Origin: Sternotherus odoratus
Taxonomy: Eukaryota > Chordata > Testudines > Kinosternidae
Reading direction: 5' to 3'
Assembly: GCA_032164245.1 (NCBI GenBank)
Contig: JAVMKO010000001.1
Location: forward strand, 249,621,644-249,685,643
Length of the DNA: 64,000 nt
A program made the translations under genes and the position numbers. Shown in pieces: positions 32,270-42,901 of the stretch. The first letter of the stretch is position 1. Every line of letters begins with the position of its first letter. The notes beneath the pieces are model-generated. The model was not told the DNA's origin, ran no database searches, and saw nothing but the letters and a program-made list of their open reading frames with translations.

Positions 32270-34537
32270 ATGCCTCGAGCGCCGGGATTTAAAGTTTGCG
32301 AGGGCTGTGGAAAGCCCATGCCAGTTAGTGACCCGCACTCCAATTGCCTTAAGTGCTTAGGAGAGGGTCACCAAGCAGAGCGGTGTGCTATCTGTAGAGG
32401 ATTCAAGCCCCGCACTAAAAAAGAAAGGGACTCTCGCCTGAGGCTCATTTTAATGGAGTCGGCGCTGCAACCACAGCAACAGCCTCCACAGGAGGTTCGC
32501 AGCGCCCCGGCATCGGTGAGAGACCCAGCGGTACCGAAAACGGACCCGAAGAAACACCGGCACCGTTCCCCGCACCGCTCCGGAAATTCCAGAAGGCACC
32601 GGTCGCAATCTCCGGTACCGTTGAAGAAGCCTAGAGGCCGTTCCCCTGGCCGCAGAGCTAAAGGCGAACCCTCCACAGCAAGGCAGTCCTCGGGTCGCAC
32701 AGACGAGCCCCGCAGGGTGCCAAGACTATCCACCGAGTCGCGGGAACGAACCCCCCTCGGTGCCGCACCATCTCCACAAGGGGTATTCGAAGAGATGACC
32801 ATGCCTTCGACCCCGGACGTTTTCGAAGCGGCGCAGGATATTCTCGCCCTCACGAGAGAAGCGGGCCCACCGCCAGCCCCGGTCCCATTTGCGTACCGGC
32901 ACCTGTGCCCACGTCTGTGGTCCCGATCATTCCGGCACAACCAATGGCACCGCTACCGCCTCCGACCCCGGCACCGATCATCTCTGCACTGGACGCACGA
33001 CCCCCATCGGCACCGGTCATCACGGCACCCGAAAGACACCCTGGGAAGCCGACGATTTTTGAAAGGTGGATCATGGCACCGGAGGGCTCGGCACCACCAT
33101 GGTCCGCATCGGACTATTCATCGGAGTCCGACACGCCTTCCTCTCGGTCGGGCCGTACCCATCGTACCTCGGCGTCCCGTCACCACTCCCGGCACCGGAG
33201 AGCCTCCCGCCATGAGAGCCTCCCACCTTGGCTTCCTCAGGGGCAAGGGCCGATACAGTGGCCATTCTGGACGCCCTGGGCATTCCACCAGGCCCAAGGG
33301 CCGGCTTCCATAGCGGGTTCCTTACCATCGGTACCACGGGGTCCCGTCTTGGCAACCGTGTCGGTTCCACCCTCACACTCGGCCCCCGACGATGCGGTAC
33401 CGGGGCCGTCCGGGATTGGCCGATCACCCTCTAGAGCACCCCAGCAAGAGCTTGAAGCTACGGCCCGTGACCCGACCATAACAGATCCTCAGGAGCCGAC
33501 CGGATTTGCCACCTCTTCGTCGTCCTCACCGGACGAGGCGGTAGCGGGGTCTTCCTCTCCAACCCTCCCACCTATGGACCTTCGGGGTCATCAGGACCTT
33601 CTCCGGCGGGTAGCTCAAAATTTAAATCTGCCAGCGGAGGAGGTCGAGGAAGAGATAGACCCGACAGTTGACATCTTATCGTCGGGCGCGCCGACCAAAA
33701 TAGCACTCCCTTTTATTAAGAAGATCAACTCTATGTCCAACACACTCTGGCGGACCCCGTCGTCTATTCCGCCCACCGCTAAAGGGGTTGAAAGACAGTA
33801 TTTTGCCCCTCAAACCGGCTACGAGCATCTATTCACACATCCGCAGCCAGGTTCCCTAGTAGCAGACGCAGTCAACCACAGGGAGCGGCAAGGGCAACCG
33901 GGGTCAACACCAAGATCGCATGATGCCAAAAAACTTGATCTCTTTGGAAGGAAGGTATATTCCTCCGGAGCGCTCCAGCTGCGAATTTCCAATCAGCAGA
34001 TGGCGCTGAACAGATACTCTTTTAACACCTGGTCTGCTATGTCTAAGTTCCAGGACCAGTTACCTAAAGACTCAGGGGTCGAATTTAAGGCCATACTTGA
34101 GGAGGGCCAACTAGTCTCTGCAAGCTGCCTTGGATTCAGCGGACTCTGCATCAAGAACTATGGCCACCGCCATAGCAATGCGCCGGGGTGCTTGGCTGCA
34201 GGTCTCCGGTATCCCGACTCCAGTTCAGGCCTCTATCCAAGACTTTCCGTTTGACAGGCAAGGCCTGTTTTCTCAAGACACGGATAAAAAACTCCATTCT
34301 ATGAAGGACTCGAGAGCCATGCTCCAATCCTTAGGCCTCCATACTCCGCAGCCCATTCGCAGGCCATTTAGACCTCCTCCCGCTAACCAACCTCGCCCCT
34401 ATCAAGGCCCACCCAGACGGGACCAGGCTAGAAGGGGAGGTAGAGGTAATGGCAGAGGACGCCCTCGTTCGACCTCCAGACAAGGGCAACAGAACTTAGG
34501 TCCCAGACAACAGCCAGGGGACAGACCTAATTTTTGA
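32270..34537 (+). pseudogene. DIRS gag, broken by two frameshifts (copy C)
   Basis: The start is ATG 32270 (MPRAPGFK). The zinc-knuckle ligands C10, C13, H23, C26, C29, H34, C39 and C42 are all retained. The first frame change falls between about 32860 and 32895, where homology moves from frame 2 to frame 1. The second is an 11-nt deletion, relative to copy B, between 34119 and 34120, returning to frame 2 for the Arg/Gly-rich C-terminus (RRGGRGNGRGRPRS). Blocks such as PPMDLRGHQDLLRRVAQNLN match copy B closely. No full-length Gag can be made from this copy. Confidence 0.87.
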
Positions 34538-36462
34538 AGATGCGCCCGGGGACGTCAAACCAGTTTCCATTCTCGACCCTACCCGTCCTTTCGTGAACCG
34601 TCTATCCCATTTCTACCAGGCATGGTCCTTGATCACCTCGGACAAGTGGGTTCTCAGCCTGGTAGAAGTGGGATATTCTATCCAATTCTCTGCCCTCCCT
34701 CCCAACCACCCCCCCATGCCCGTTCCTCTTCAGGGACCCATCTCACGAGCAACTCCTAGATCAGGAGGTCCACACCCTCTTGTCTTTGGGTGCCATAGAG
34801 GAGGTTCCTCAAGAATTTCGGGGCAAGGGGTATTACTCCCGTTATTTCCTTATCCCGAAGGCCAAAGGGGGTCTTCGCCCTATCCTAGACTTGCGAGGCC
34901 TCAACTCCTACATAAAGAAGCTGAAGTTTCGCATGCTATCTCTAGCTATCATAATCCCTGCTATGGATCATGGAGACTGGTTCGCCGCCCTCGACTTAAA
35001 AGATGCTTATTTCCACATCTCAATTATCCCGAGTCACAGGAGATTCCTAAGATTTCTGCGGGGGACCCACCATTACCAGTTCACAGTACTTCCATTCGGG
35101 CTCTCCTCTGCTCCAAGGGTGTTCACAAAATGCATGTCCGTCGTGGCAGCATTCCTCAGACGGAGGGGTATCCATGTTTACCCTTACCTGGACGATTGGC
35201 TCATAAGGGCAAGTTCAAAGGAACAGCTATTGATCCACATAACGTTCATCAGAGCCACATTCCTCAAATTAGGGTTCATTCTAAACGAACCAAAGTCGAT
35301 CCTCACTCCTACCCAGAGGATCGAGTTTATTGGGGTGATATTAGATTCCCGGCAAGCATGGGCTTTTTTGCCTCTTTCCCGAGCCAAGTCAATCTCAGAC
35401 ATCATACATTCACTCCTCCGATTCCCCACAACTACGGCCAGGAACTGCATGGTCCTGTTGGGCCACATGGCAGCATGCACTTACGTGGTGCCCTATGCAA
35501 GACTCCGCCTCCGACCTCTGCAGTCCTGGTTCGCGACTGTCTACAACCAGCGCAGAGATCCCCTCGACCTCATAGTGACTCTCCCAATCGGTGTCAGACG
35601 CTCCCTCCACTGGTGGCTCCAGCCCCGGTCTTTGGGTGTCGGGGTCCCGTTCCACAAGCCCCAACCGTCATTGACACTGGTGACAGATGCTTCCGCCCTC
35701 GGCTGGGGGGCGCATCTCGGAGAGGTCAGGACTCAAGGTCTCTGGTCCCAGGAGGAGCTGGCCCTTCATATCAACGTCAGGGAGCTCAGGGCAGTCCGCC
35801 TAGCATGCCAGACGTTCTAAGGTCTCTTACAAGGCAAGTGCATGTCAGTTCTAACAGACAATACAGCCACGATGTTTTATATAAACAAACAAGGTGGTGC
35901 TCGCTCCTCTCGCCTATGCAGGGAAGCCCTCGCCCTTTGGGATTTCTGTATTCCCCGAGGTATCTCCCTCTCAGCCGCCTATCTCCCAGGGACTCCGAAC
36001 ATGCTGGCAGACACGCTCAGCCACTCTTTCCGGGGTCACAAATGGTCCCTCAGGCCGGATATTACCCACTCAATCTTCCTAAGGTGGGGATTTCCCCTCC
36101 TAGATCTGTTCGCCACGAAGGCCAACAGAAAATGCCAAAGGTTTTGCTCCCTCCTCAACCTCAGTCCGGGTTCGGAAGGGGACGCATTTCAGATGCCATG
36201 GACAGGAGGCCTGCTCTACGCATTTCCCCCGTTCCCTCTTGTGCACAAAGTGCTGCTCAAGACTCGGCAGGACAGAGCGTCCCTCATACTTATAGCGCCA
36301 GCGTGGCCTCGTCAACATTGGTACACGGTTCTGATGTCCCTGTGCGTGACAAGACCATTAACACTTCCCATCTCACCAACGTTAATCTCCCAGGACTACG
36401 GGAGAATGTTACATCCCAACCTGCAGTCTCTCCACCTCACGGCGTGGAATATCCATGGCTGA
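34538..36462 (+). pseudogene. DIRS RT/RNase H, one frameshift and one stop (copy C)
   Basis: RT-frame sequence homologous to copy B runs from the gag end. A one-base gain in a seven-C run (34709-34715) moves the reading to another frame. From about 34780 the RT is open, with LDLKDAYFHI and YLDDWLI. A nonsense TAA at 35818-35820 falls between the RNase H motifs RELRA and TDNTA; the same frame reopens at once and continues to TGA at 36462 with the Dam-like tail (APAWPRQHWY). RNase H residues themselves are unchanged. Both lesions are absent from copy B. Confidence 0.87.
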
Positions 36463-37511
36463 ATCCCATAGAGTTGCAATGCTCGGACTCTGTCAGGAAT
36501 ATTCTCCTGGGTAGTAGGAAACCATCTACGCGGTTTACTTACACTGCCAAATGGAAGCGCTTCTCATTGTGGTCTCAGGGCAAGGGGAGGGACCCCCTGT
36601 CCTCTTCGATCTCCAGTATTCTGGATTACCTCCTTGAACTGAAACAGCAAGGATTAGCGCTCTCCACTGTTCGGGTGCACTTGGCTGCTATATCTGCTTT
36701 CCATCCAGGAGGCACTTCGGTCTTTAGCAATCCCCTCGTTCTCAGATTTTTAAAAGGTTTGGAAAGGTTGTATCCCCAGGTGCGTCAGCCTGTCTCCCCA
36801 TGGGATCTCAACCTAGTTCTAAAGGCCTTAATGAGGCCTCCCTTCGAGCCTATGGCTACTTGCCCGTTATCTTATCTCTCATGGAAGACTGCTTTCTTAG
36901 TGGCAATTACTTCTGCCCGTAGAGTTTCCGAGCTTAGGGCGCTCACTTCAGAGCCACCCTACACTGTCTTCCATAAGGATAAGGTCCAGTTACATCCTCA
37001 CCCAGCCTTCCTTCCCAAAGTAGTTTCTCCTTTTCATTTGAACCAAGACTTGTTTTTACCGATATTCTTTCCCAAGCCCCATACTACTAACAGGGAAAGA
37101 ATGTTTCATTTGTTGGATGTACGGAGAGCTCTAGCCTTTTACAAACAAAGGACTAAATTTTTTCGTAAATCTCCGCAACTTTTTATTTCAGTGGCAGAAA
37201 GGATGAAAGGATTACCAATATCTACTCAGCGCCTCTCGGCCTGGATTACATCTTGTATTAAACTCTGTTATAACCTTTCGAATGCTACTCCCCCAGCATT
37301 GACAGCGCATTCGACCATGGCTCAGGCCGCATCTACAGCGTTCCTGGCGCACATTCTGATCGTCGATATCTGTAGAGCAGCGACGTGGTCTTCTGTGCAC
37401 ACCTTTACTTCGCACTACGCCATCATGCAGCAGTCGATGGAAGATGACGCTGTGGGACAAGCGGTCCTATCAGTAGGAACTCAGGGTACTCCTCACCCTC
37501 CTCCGAGATGA
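34716..37511 (+). pseudogene. DIRS tyrosine recombinase with catalytic Arg replaced (copy C)
   Basis: The recombinase frame is open without a stop from the C-run at 34715 to TGA 37511. Recognisable recombinase begins near 36450 (WLNPIELQCSDSVRN). Box I (SARRVSELRAL) and the Tyr region (TSHY) are intact, but box II reads HSTM in place of HSTR. ATG at 37317-37319 replaces the second catalytic Arg, which should abolish strand cleavage. Copies A and B both keep Arg. The protein could be made, but it is classed here as a pseudogene because of this loss. The overlapping upstream part shadows RT/RNase H as in copy B. Confidence 0.82.
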
Positions 37512-37522
37512 CTGCTCGTAAG

Positions 37523-37626
37523 TCACATCTTGGAATGCACATGAGCAATCACTTGAAGAAGAAAGAACAGTTACTCACCTTTCGTAACAGTTGTTCTTCG
37601 AGATGTGTTGCTCATGTCCATTCCAA
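37523..37626 (+). repeat. DIRS internal complementary region (copy C)
   Basis: The reverse complements of the two termini of this family joined at GAAGAAGAAAGAACAG. It still encodes the full right tip (AGAACAGTTACTCACC), although the right terminus of this copy has lost four bases there. The two have diverged since insertion. Confidence 0.82.
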
Positions 37627-37660
37627 ATCCCTCCCGCCTCCCCTCTGTCGGAGTACCGGC

Positions 37661-37866
37661 AAGAAGGAACTGAGCGGGGGGTGGGTCGGCAGGGGCATAT
37701 ATATGTTGCCATAAGGGCGCCACTCCAGGGGTCGCCCCTGACGACCCTACGGGTATCGCTAGGGAAAAGCCTTCCGGGACCGTGCATGCGCGGTGCGCAC
37801 ACACATCTTGGAATGGACATGAGCAACACATCTCGAAGAACAACTGTTACGAAAGGTAACTGTTCT
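37661..37866 (+). repeat. DIRS right inverted terminal repeat (copy C)
   Basis: It matches the right repeats of copies A and B but ends CGAAAGGTAACTGTTCT, missing GAGT of the usual GTGAGTAAC, so the donor-like motif is weakened here. Confidence 0.82.
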
Positions 37867-38516
37867 CTTTCAGCAGTAAGTGAATTGTATGCTTGTATCA
37901 CTTGATAATTGATCCACGGTGTTTCTTTGCTGTTAAGCTTTAGCAGAGGAAGAATTCCCAAGGGGGGGGGAGGTCAGTTATGCTATGTGATGCAAGTGAG
38001 TTGTTTAGTCTATTGATTTCTGTACAAGGGATTTATGCTTCTGTTTTCTCTAAGTAAAATCTTCCCTTTAAGACTGTCTGCTTGTTTTCATTGGATAGAT
38101 CCTGGTTTGGCTCGGGCATGTCTCACAGAAAGTGAGGGATTTCTTGTTCTCAAACCTCTCACAGGTCAAGGGAGGAGATTTGGGGGTGATTAAAGAAGGG
38201 GGTTCCAATTTACCCAACCCTATGGTTTTGGGGGCTTAAATTGGTGGTGGCAGCATTATTCCAAGTCCAAACACTGGAGAAGTTTGTGTTTTGGGGAAAA
38301 GTTTTAACCTAAGCTGGTAAAATAAGCTTGGGGGGGTTATTTCTTCTTTCATGCGGGGTCCCCACATCTTTACCCTAGAGTTCAGAGTGGGGAGGCAGAC
38401 CTTGACACCTTGCATTGTCTTCATCTCAGTAACTATACTGGTATATGGTTTTGTTGGTGTTTTAGAGTTATCATAGGTTACTTTTTCCCAAGCCTGGGAC
38501 CCTCTCCAGCCCCCCT

Positions 38517-39277
38517 TTGAGGAGCATGGCTATGCCTAGAATGCTGGGATTAAAAACTGCCTTCTGTCCTTCTTCTTGCTTAGTGACTTCTACCACTGTT
38601 GGTGCCTTTACTGCCTTGGCGCGGTGCATAGCTCCATCAAGTGCAGTATCTGTTGCTCCTTGCCACCCTAAAGGGACAAAAGCTTTAACCGAGGAAGCAC
38701 CTCATAAAAAAGAGCCATGATACCGCACTCAGATCCAGGTCAGGGAGAACCTCAGTACATTGGCCACAGTTGCTGAGCATGAGCTCTGGCACAGAAGCCA
38801 GATCAGAAAAAATAAAAGACCCATTGTCTTGGGCTTCTCACGAGAGTAAGGGGCAGTCTTATAGACACAAAACCCGATCCCTCTCTGTCTGCTTCCAGGA
38901 ACAGGGGTCTTTCCAAGTTGGGTGAGTCTTTGTGCACAGGTCCCAAAGATCTGGTCTAAGTCTCCCAACCGTGGAGGAAAATCATTCCGAAGCAAAGCTC
39001 TAAGAGTACCAGCCTCACTACCAACTCTGGTGATGGGCCAGGACTTCCAGCAAGTTGAAGGACCAACATTCACTGGTACCAACAATGACCTCCAGACTGG
39101 ACACTCTCCAACAGTACTGGTCTGGCCTCATAAGGTCTGCTACGGCACTTGATCTAGCAGAACCAACAATCAAACCCCATCGTACTTGAGAATGGATTGA
39201 AATGTATACTATCACAGAGGACGTCTTCACCTTCCTGGACCCACAATTGCCTCTACTTTCAGTCTTGTTTCTGAGCC
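38517..39277 (+). pseudogene. Relic gag of a third DIRS lineage
   Basis: From ATG 38535 the reading is MPRMLGLKTAFCP, parallel to MPRAPGFK of copy C with its first Cys pair. After a frame change, 38598-38670 reads HCWCLYCLGAVH...KCSIC, matching the knuckle spacing H-x2-C-x2-C-x4-H-x4-C-x2-C of copies B and C (LKCLGEGH). Beyond that the sequence is too decayed to read. It lies directly after the split LTR. DNA identity to copies B and C is low, so I infer an older, separate DIRS family. No termini were found. Confidence 0.65.
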
Positions 39278-39578
39278 CTGGTCTACACTGAGGAGAGGGG
39301 GGTGAGATCAACCTAAGACACGCAACTTCAGCTATGAGAATAACGTAGCTGAAGTCGATGTATTTAGGTTGACTTACCACAGCATCTTCATGGCCCTGAG
39401 TCAACTGCTGTGCTCCCCCGTCGACTCTGCCTGCACCTCTCATGATGGTGGAGTACTGGAGTCGACGGGAGAGTGCTCAGGGATCGATTAATTGTGTCTA
39501 GACTAGATGCAATAAATCGCGCCCCCCCCGATAAATCGATCACTACCTGCTGATCCAGCAAGTACTGTAGACTTGCCA
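39278..39578. mobile_element. MITE with internal hairpin
   Basis: It begins near CCCTGGTCTACAC and ends near CTGTAGACTTGCC, loosely inverted ends. Inside, ACTTCAGCTA (about 39327) faces TAGCTGAAGT (about 39348), and GTCGACGGGAGAG/ATCGATTAA motifs follow. The order matches a MITE I recognise as common in turtles. It appears to sit within the gag relic. Confidence 0.6.
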
Positions 39579-40090
39579 TGAGAGACATTTTAACCCAAGA
39601 ACAGAATACCACCACAAGAAAAGGAGTTACTCATCTAGTTGAGCCAGAGCTTCCTTCCACAGGCGTCAACAATACCACCAATGGTTTCAGAGCGGTAGCA
39701 GTGTTACAAGTACTCCTTGTTGTTAATACAGGAATCTGATCTGATCTTGTAGGCTGAATCCAGTGGCCAGGATGAAAAAATCATCTCCCATTCCTCTTCT
39801 TAGGCACACCAGTATAAGTTTAGGATATTTTGCATGTACTTTCTTTGCCTGAATACAGAACATACAGTAACAAAGACCAATGATTATGATATAAATCAAA
39901 GACCTGAATCTTGCAAACATTTCTTATCTGTATCTTTAAGGAAAAATCTACCAGAGAAGTCCTTTGGGGCCATCTGCCTGTCCCAAGTCAGGGTAAAGGA
40001 GGAGGGTTGGGTGTGGGGCTAGCAACTCCACCCTGTAAAAAATCAACTTGCTACAGAAACACTAACAACAAAAATAGAGATAACAGACAC
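39579..40090. other. Possible continuation of the DIRS gag relic
   Basis: No open frame of substance. 39579-39740 may continue the relic gag after the MITE, but I cannot align it by eye. Nothing else is recognised. Confidence 0.3.
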
Positions 40091-40763
40091 TTTTAGCCTG
40101 GAAAAAGAAGGGTCTTCAACTCGAAGACGCATGGCGCTGGGTGGTGAAAGCCGCGAGGAAGCCACTAAGCTGATCACCCTTCTTGCAACCAGGAGGATCA
40201 CCATCGGCACATGGAACATGAGGACCATGTACGAGTCAGGAAAGACGGTGCAGGTTGCAGCAGAGATAAGGAGCAACAACCTGACCCTACTAGGCATTAG
40301 CGAGACAAGCTGGACGCAAGCTGGACAGAGACGACTGTTGACAGGAGAGCTGTTGCTGTATTCTGGACATGACAACCAAAACAACCACCAGGAAGATCCA
40401 GACCTTCATCAACAGCTGCCTCAGAAGGATTCTCCAGATCCGCTGGCCAGACACCATCAGCAACATCCACCTCTTGGAGAGGACCCGTCAACTCCCAGGA
40501 GAAGGTGGGGCTGGATAGGACACACACTACGCAAACAGCCAACCAACATCACCAGACAGGCACTGCGGTGGAACCCCCAAGGCAAGCGGAAAAGAGGCCG
40601 TCCAAGAAACACCTGGCGACGCGACCTTCAGGCTGACACCACAAAAATGGGCTACTCCTGGAACCAGCTAGAGAGAATGGCCCAGGATAGAGGACTCTGG
40701 AGATCTGTTGTTGGTGGCCCATACCCCGACTGGGGTGATGGGCATAAGTAAGTAAGTAAGTAA
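40091..40763 (+). mobile_element. RTE-like LINE, internally deleted, with (TAAG)n tail
   Basis: It joins the start of a LINE endonuclease domain directly to the end of the same LINE's polymerase protein and finishes in TAAGTAAGTAAGTAAGTAA (to 40763), the simple-repeat tail typical of such LINEs. The RT core is missing. The left border is not sharply defined. It is shorter than any autonomous element and would depend on proteins from another copy, if mobile at all. Confidence 0.75.
40131..40751 (+). pseudogene. LINE endonuclease N-terminus fused to polymerase C-terminus
   Basis: A 206-residue open frame. Residues 1-80 carry the apurinic-type endonuclease start (TIGTWNMRTMYESGK, LLGISETSW). 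From about 40370 to 40500 the true homology is in another frame (KIQTFINSCLRRILQIRW). The final 75 residues return to the LINE C-terminus (WGWIGHTLRK, KRKRGRPRNTWRRDL, QDRGLWRSVVGG). The catalytic endonuclease His/Asp residues and all RT motifs are absent, so it is a fossil frame. The end motif places it with RTE-like LINEs. Confidence 0.75.
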
Positions 40764-41221
40764 TCTTTAAGGAAGAACCCTGTTGGATTTCTCTGGAGCC
40801 TTTTAGTGATATTTTAATGTACTTTAATCATCTACATGTACTGCAAGTGTCTTTTTCTTAAAAAAAAAAAAACGGGGGGGGGGGATAAATCATCTGAAAT
40901 AATCCTATGAACAGTGTTTAGGGACCATATAGTGTAGTTTTGAACTACAAATGAGCCAGGTGCTTTATTTTTTGAGTAGCTACATGCTTATGCACTTCAT
41001 TTTTATTATCTTGTTGTCCGAGATGACAGTAAAACTTGGTTTATTACCAAATGTAAAGCCTATCTTTTGAAATTCCTACTTTGCCTGGAAGACGCATTCC
41101 TCTCCCTTTTCCCCCTCCATGACAATAGGAGCAGCAGTTCCTGATTATAGGAAGATACTAGCTTGATGATAAATTTTATGAGTAAGGATGTGATTTCTAT
41201 GCCAGATGCAGAAGAAAACAC
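40764..41221. other. Intergenic, no gene
   Basis: AT-rich, with an A13/G10 tract at about 40859-40884. Confidence 0.5.
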
Positions 41222-41592
41222 ATTCTTCTTCGAGTGATTGTTCATGTCCATTCCAAGCAGGTATCTGCGTGCTGCATGCATGCCAGCTGGAAGATTTTCC
41301 CTTAGCAGCATCCATAGGGTCAGCCTGGCACCACTGCCACAAAGAGCAAAGGTACCCAACCTTATACCCCTATGTCAGAATGCCAGCAAGAAGGAAGTGA
41401 GGGGGTGGAGGGTCGGCAGGGCCCTATATTGGGCGTCATGGAGGCGCCACTCCAGGGGGTGCCAGGCTGACCCTCCGGATGCTGCTAAGGGAAAATCTTC
41501 CGGCTGATGCGTACACAGCGCGCACACACCTGACTGGAATGGACATGAACATCATTTCAAAGAACAACAGTTATGAGAAGGTGAGTAACTGG
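41222..41592 (+). mobile_element. DIRS copy D: termini only, internal deletion
   Basis: It begins ATTCTTCTTCGAGTGATTGT, a left DIRS terminus. From about 41369 (CCCCTATGTCAGAATGCCAG) it holds the segment just before, and then all of, a right terminal repeat, ending GAAGGTGAGTAACTG. Gag, polymerase, recombinase and the internal complementary region are all missing; the junction is near 41340-41370. The two arms are largely complementary. Divergence from copies A-C is high. Without the internal region it should not form circles, so I take it for a dead deletion product. Confidence 0.82.
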
Positions 41593-42637
41593 TTTTTTGC
41601 CCAGGCTCATAGATGACCGAGAATAAAATTGTGACATAGGCAAAATTATATGAGATTAGTTTTGAGCATAATTTTATCTTGTGGGGGGCTCTCCCTAATG
41701 TTTAATGCTGCAGAAGAGAGTGGGAAGAGAGCACAGATGAAATGTAGGTAAGGTAATTCATTGTCTTATCTACAGACCCAAGCACCTTACACAATATTGT
41801 CTGATTGCTGAAATGCAGGGACATGGTTGACAGAAAAAGCCAATATTACTGAATTAAAACAGAGGTAGTGGAACTAGGGAAACGGCTGGGACTTCAAAAG
41901 AGTAGACTATGCAGCTTATCTAAAGGGTAATGAAAGAAAGAAACTGGTCAGCTTTGTTGTAAAGTTAATGATGAATAATCCTGTGTCTGGAGAGAGAAAT
42001 GTGCATATTTTGATTATTGAAGATAAGCTTCCAGTAACACAACCGATGTAAAACCAAAGAAGCACATAGATCACTGTTGTTGGAGCCAGGAATTTGATAA
42101 GTAATCTGCCTCTCTTTGGTGAATTCTGGGTCACACAGCTATGCTTTCCTGAGTATGCCCTGGTTGTGGTTGGAAGGGATCACCCTAAGATAACACAACT
42201 TCAGTTTCTACTGTAGCCAGCATTTAAAAAAAAAGCGGGGGGAGGGTGATGCTTCCTGTTTGTCTCCTTCCCACCCCAACTCAGTGCTGCTTTTGTAACA
42301 ATCAAAGTATTTGTGGGGCTTTACATTGGTGCCTGTCCTCAAGAACCATCCGGTTGCTAGGGGAAAGTGGGTTGTGCTGAGGTTGGATCCATTGATCCCA
42401 AAGATGTCTTAACAAAAGCTGCAGCACAAGACCTCTCGCCCATGCCTCGTGGCCTTATGCACCATGGCTGTAGCTGCAAACGGACTCTTGCAGTAGCCAG
42501 CGGTTGTGATTGTGTTGTGACTTGCAGGGAAGTGTAAAAAGAATTAACCTTGCACCAGAAACAATCTATGCACTGTCAGTGCTATTCTTGTGCTATTCTT
42601 GTGCTTTGTATTCTTTGCAGCTGATTCTTTGCCTTGT
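41593..42637. other. Intergenic, no gene
   Basis: Mostly AT-rich unique DNA. From about 42300 it may already belong to the Harbinger ruin that follows, but the left end of that element is not identifiable. Confidence 0.4.
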
Positions 42638-42900
42638 CTGTAGGCGCATCCAACACACTGGGACAGAGATTTTCCCAGATTTAGGAGGCAGAAAAAGATG
42701 ACTCTGGAGGACATGTTCAATGAGTTAATGCATGCTACTGAGAGTGACGAGACGGAGCTCAGCGCATGGAGGTTTGCTGTCGGAGAGCCCGCACAATGAG
42801 GACAGGAGAGCATGCAGGGAACACTAGCGTGACACGCAGGACGAGATGCTGTGGATTATGAGGGAGCAAACAGAAATTTTGAGGTTTAAGGCAGCTGGAT
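42638..42900 (+). pseudogene. Harbinger Myb/SANT-like ORF relic
   Basis: Reading on the + strand gives RRIQHTGTEIFPDLGGRKR, then a frame change, then TLEDMFNELMHATESDETEL and LWIMREQTEILRFK. These are phrases of the trihelix/Myb-like protein that partners the transposase in PIF/Harbinger elements. At least two frame changes and no start are seen. It faces the transposase relic on the opposite strand, the usual convergent order. Confidence 0.7.
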
Positions 42901-42901
42901 G

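Larger units (their letters stand above)
31926..37866 (+). mobile_element. DIRS retrotransposon copy C, full-length but decayed
   Basis: A 5.94-kb relative of copy B with the same order of parts: left repeat 31926 to about 32103, gag 32270-34537, RT/RNase H to 36462, recombinase to 37511, internal complementary region about 37523-37626, right repeat about 37661-37866. It is inside the solo LTR. Damage includes two gag frameshifts, one RT frameshift, one stop inside RNase H and loss of a catalytic recombinase Arg. The left tip lacks part of the TTCTTC run and the right tip lacks GAGT of the GTGAGTAAC motif. It cannot move by its own proteins. Confidence 0.9.
31721..38407 (+). mobile_element. 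Solo LTR (about 746 bp) split by DIRS copy C
   Basis: The left part (31721-31925) begins TGTCATAAGTATAAAG. The right part (37867-38407) ends AGGCAGACCTTGACA. Both are phrases I recognise from one abundant turtle LTR family, including TTTTAACCTAAGCTGGTAAA and CCCCACATCTTTACCCTAGA. The element has TG...CA ends and a perfect 5-bp duplication, CCTTG, at 31716-31720 and 38408-38412. No internal retroviral or gypsy genes are present. The DIRS element entered after the LTR, so the LTR is the older of the two. Confidence 0.88.

Noticed and set aside
39018..39443. 141-codon minus-strand open frame
   Set aside because: It spans the junction of the DIRS gag relic and a MITE; not a coherent protein.
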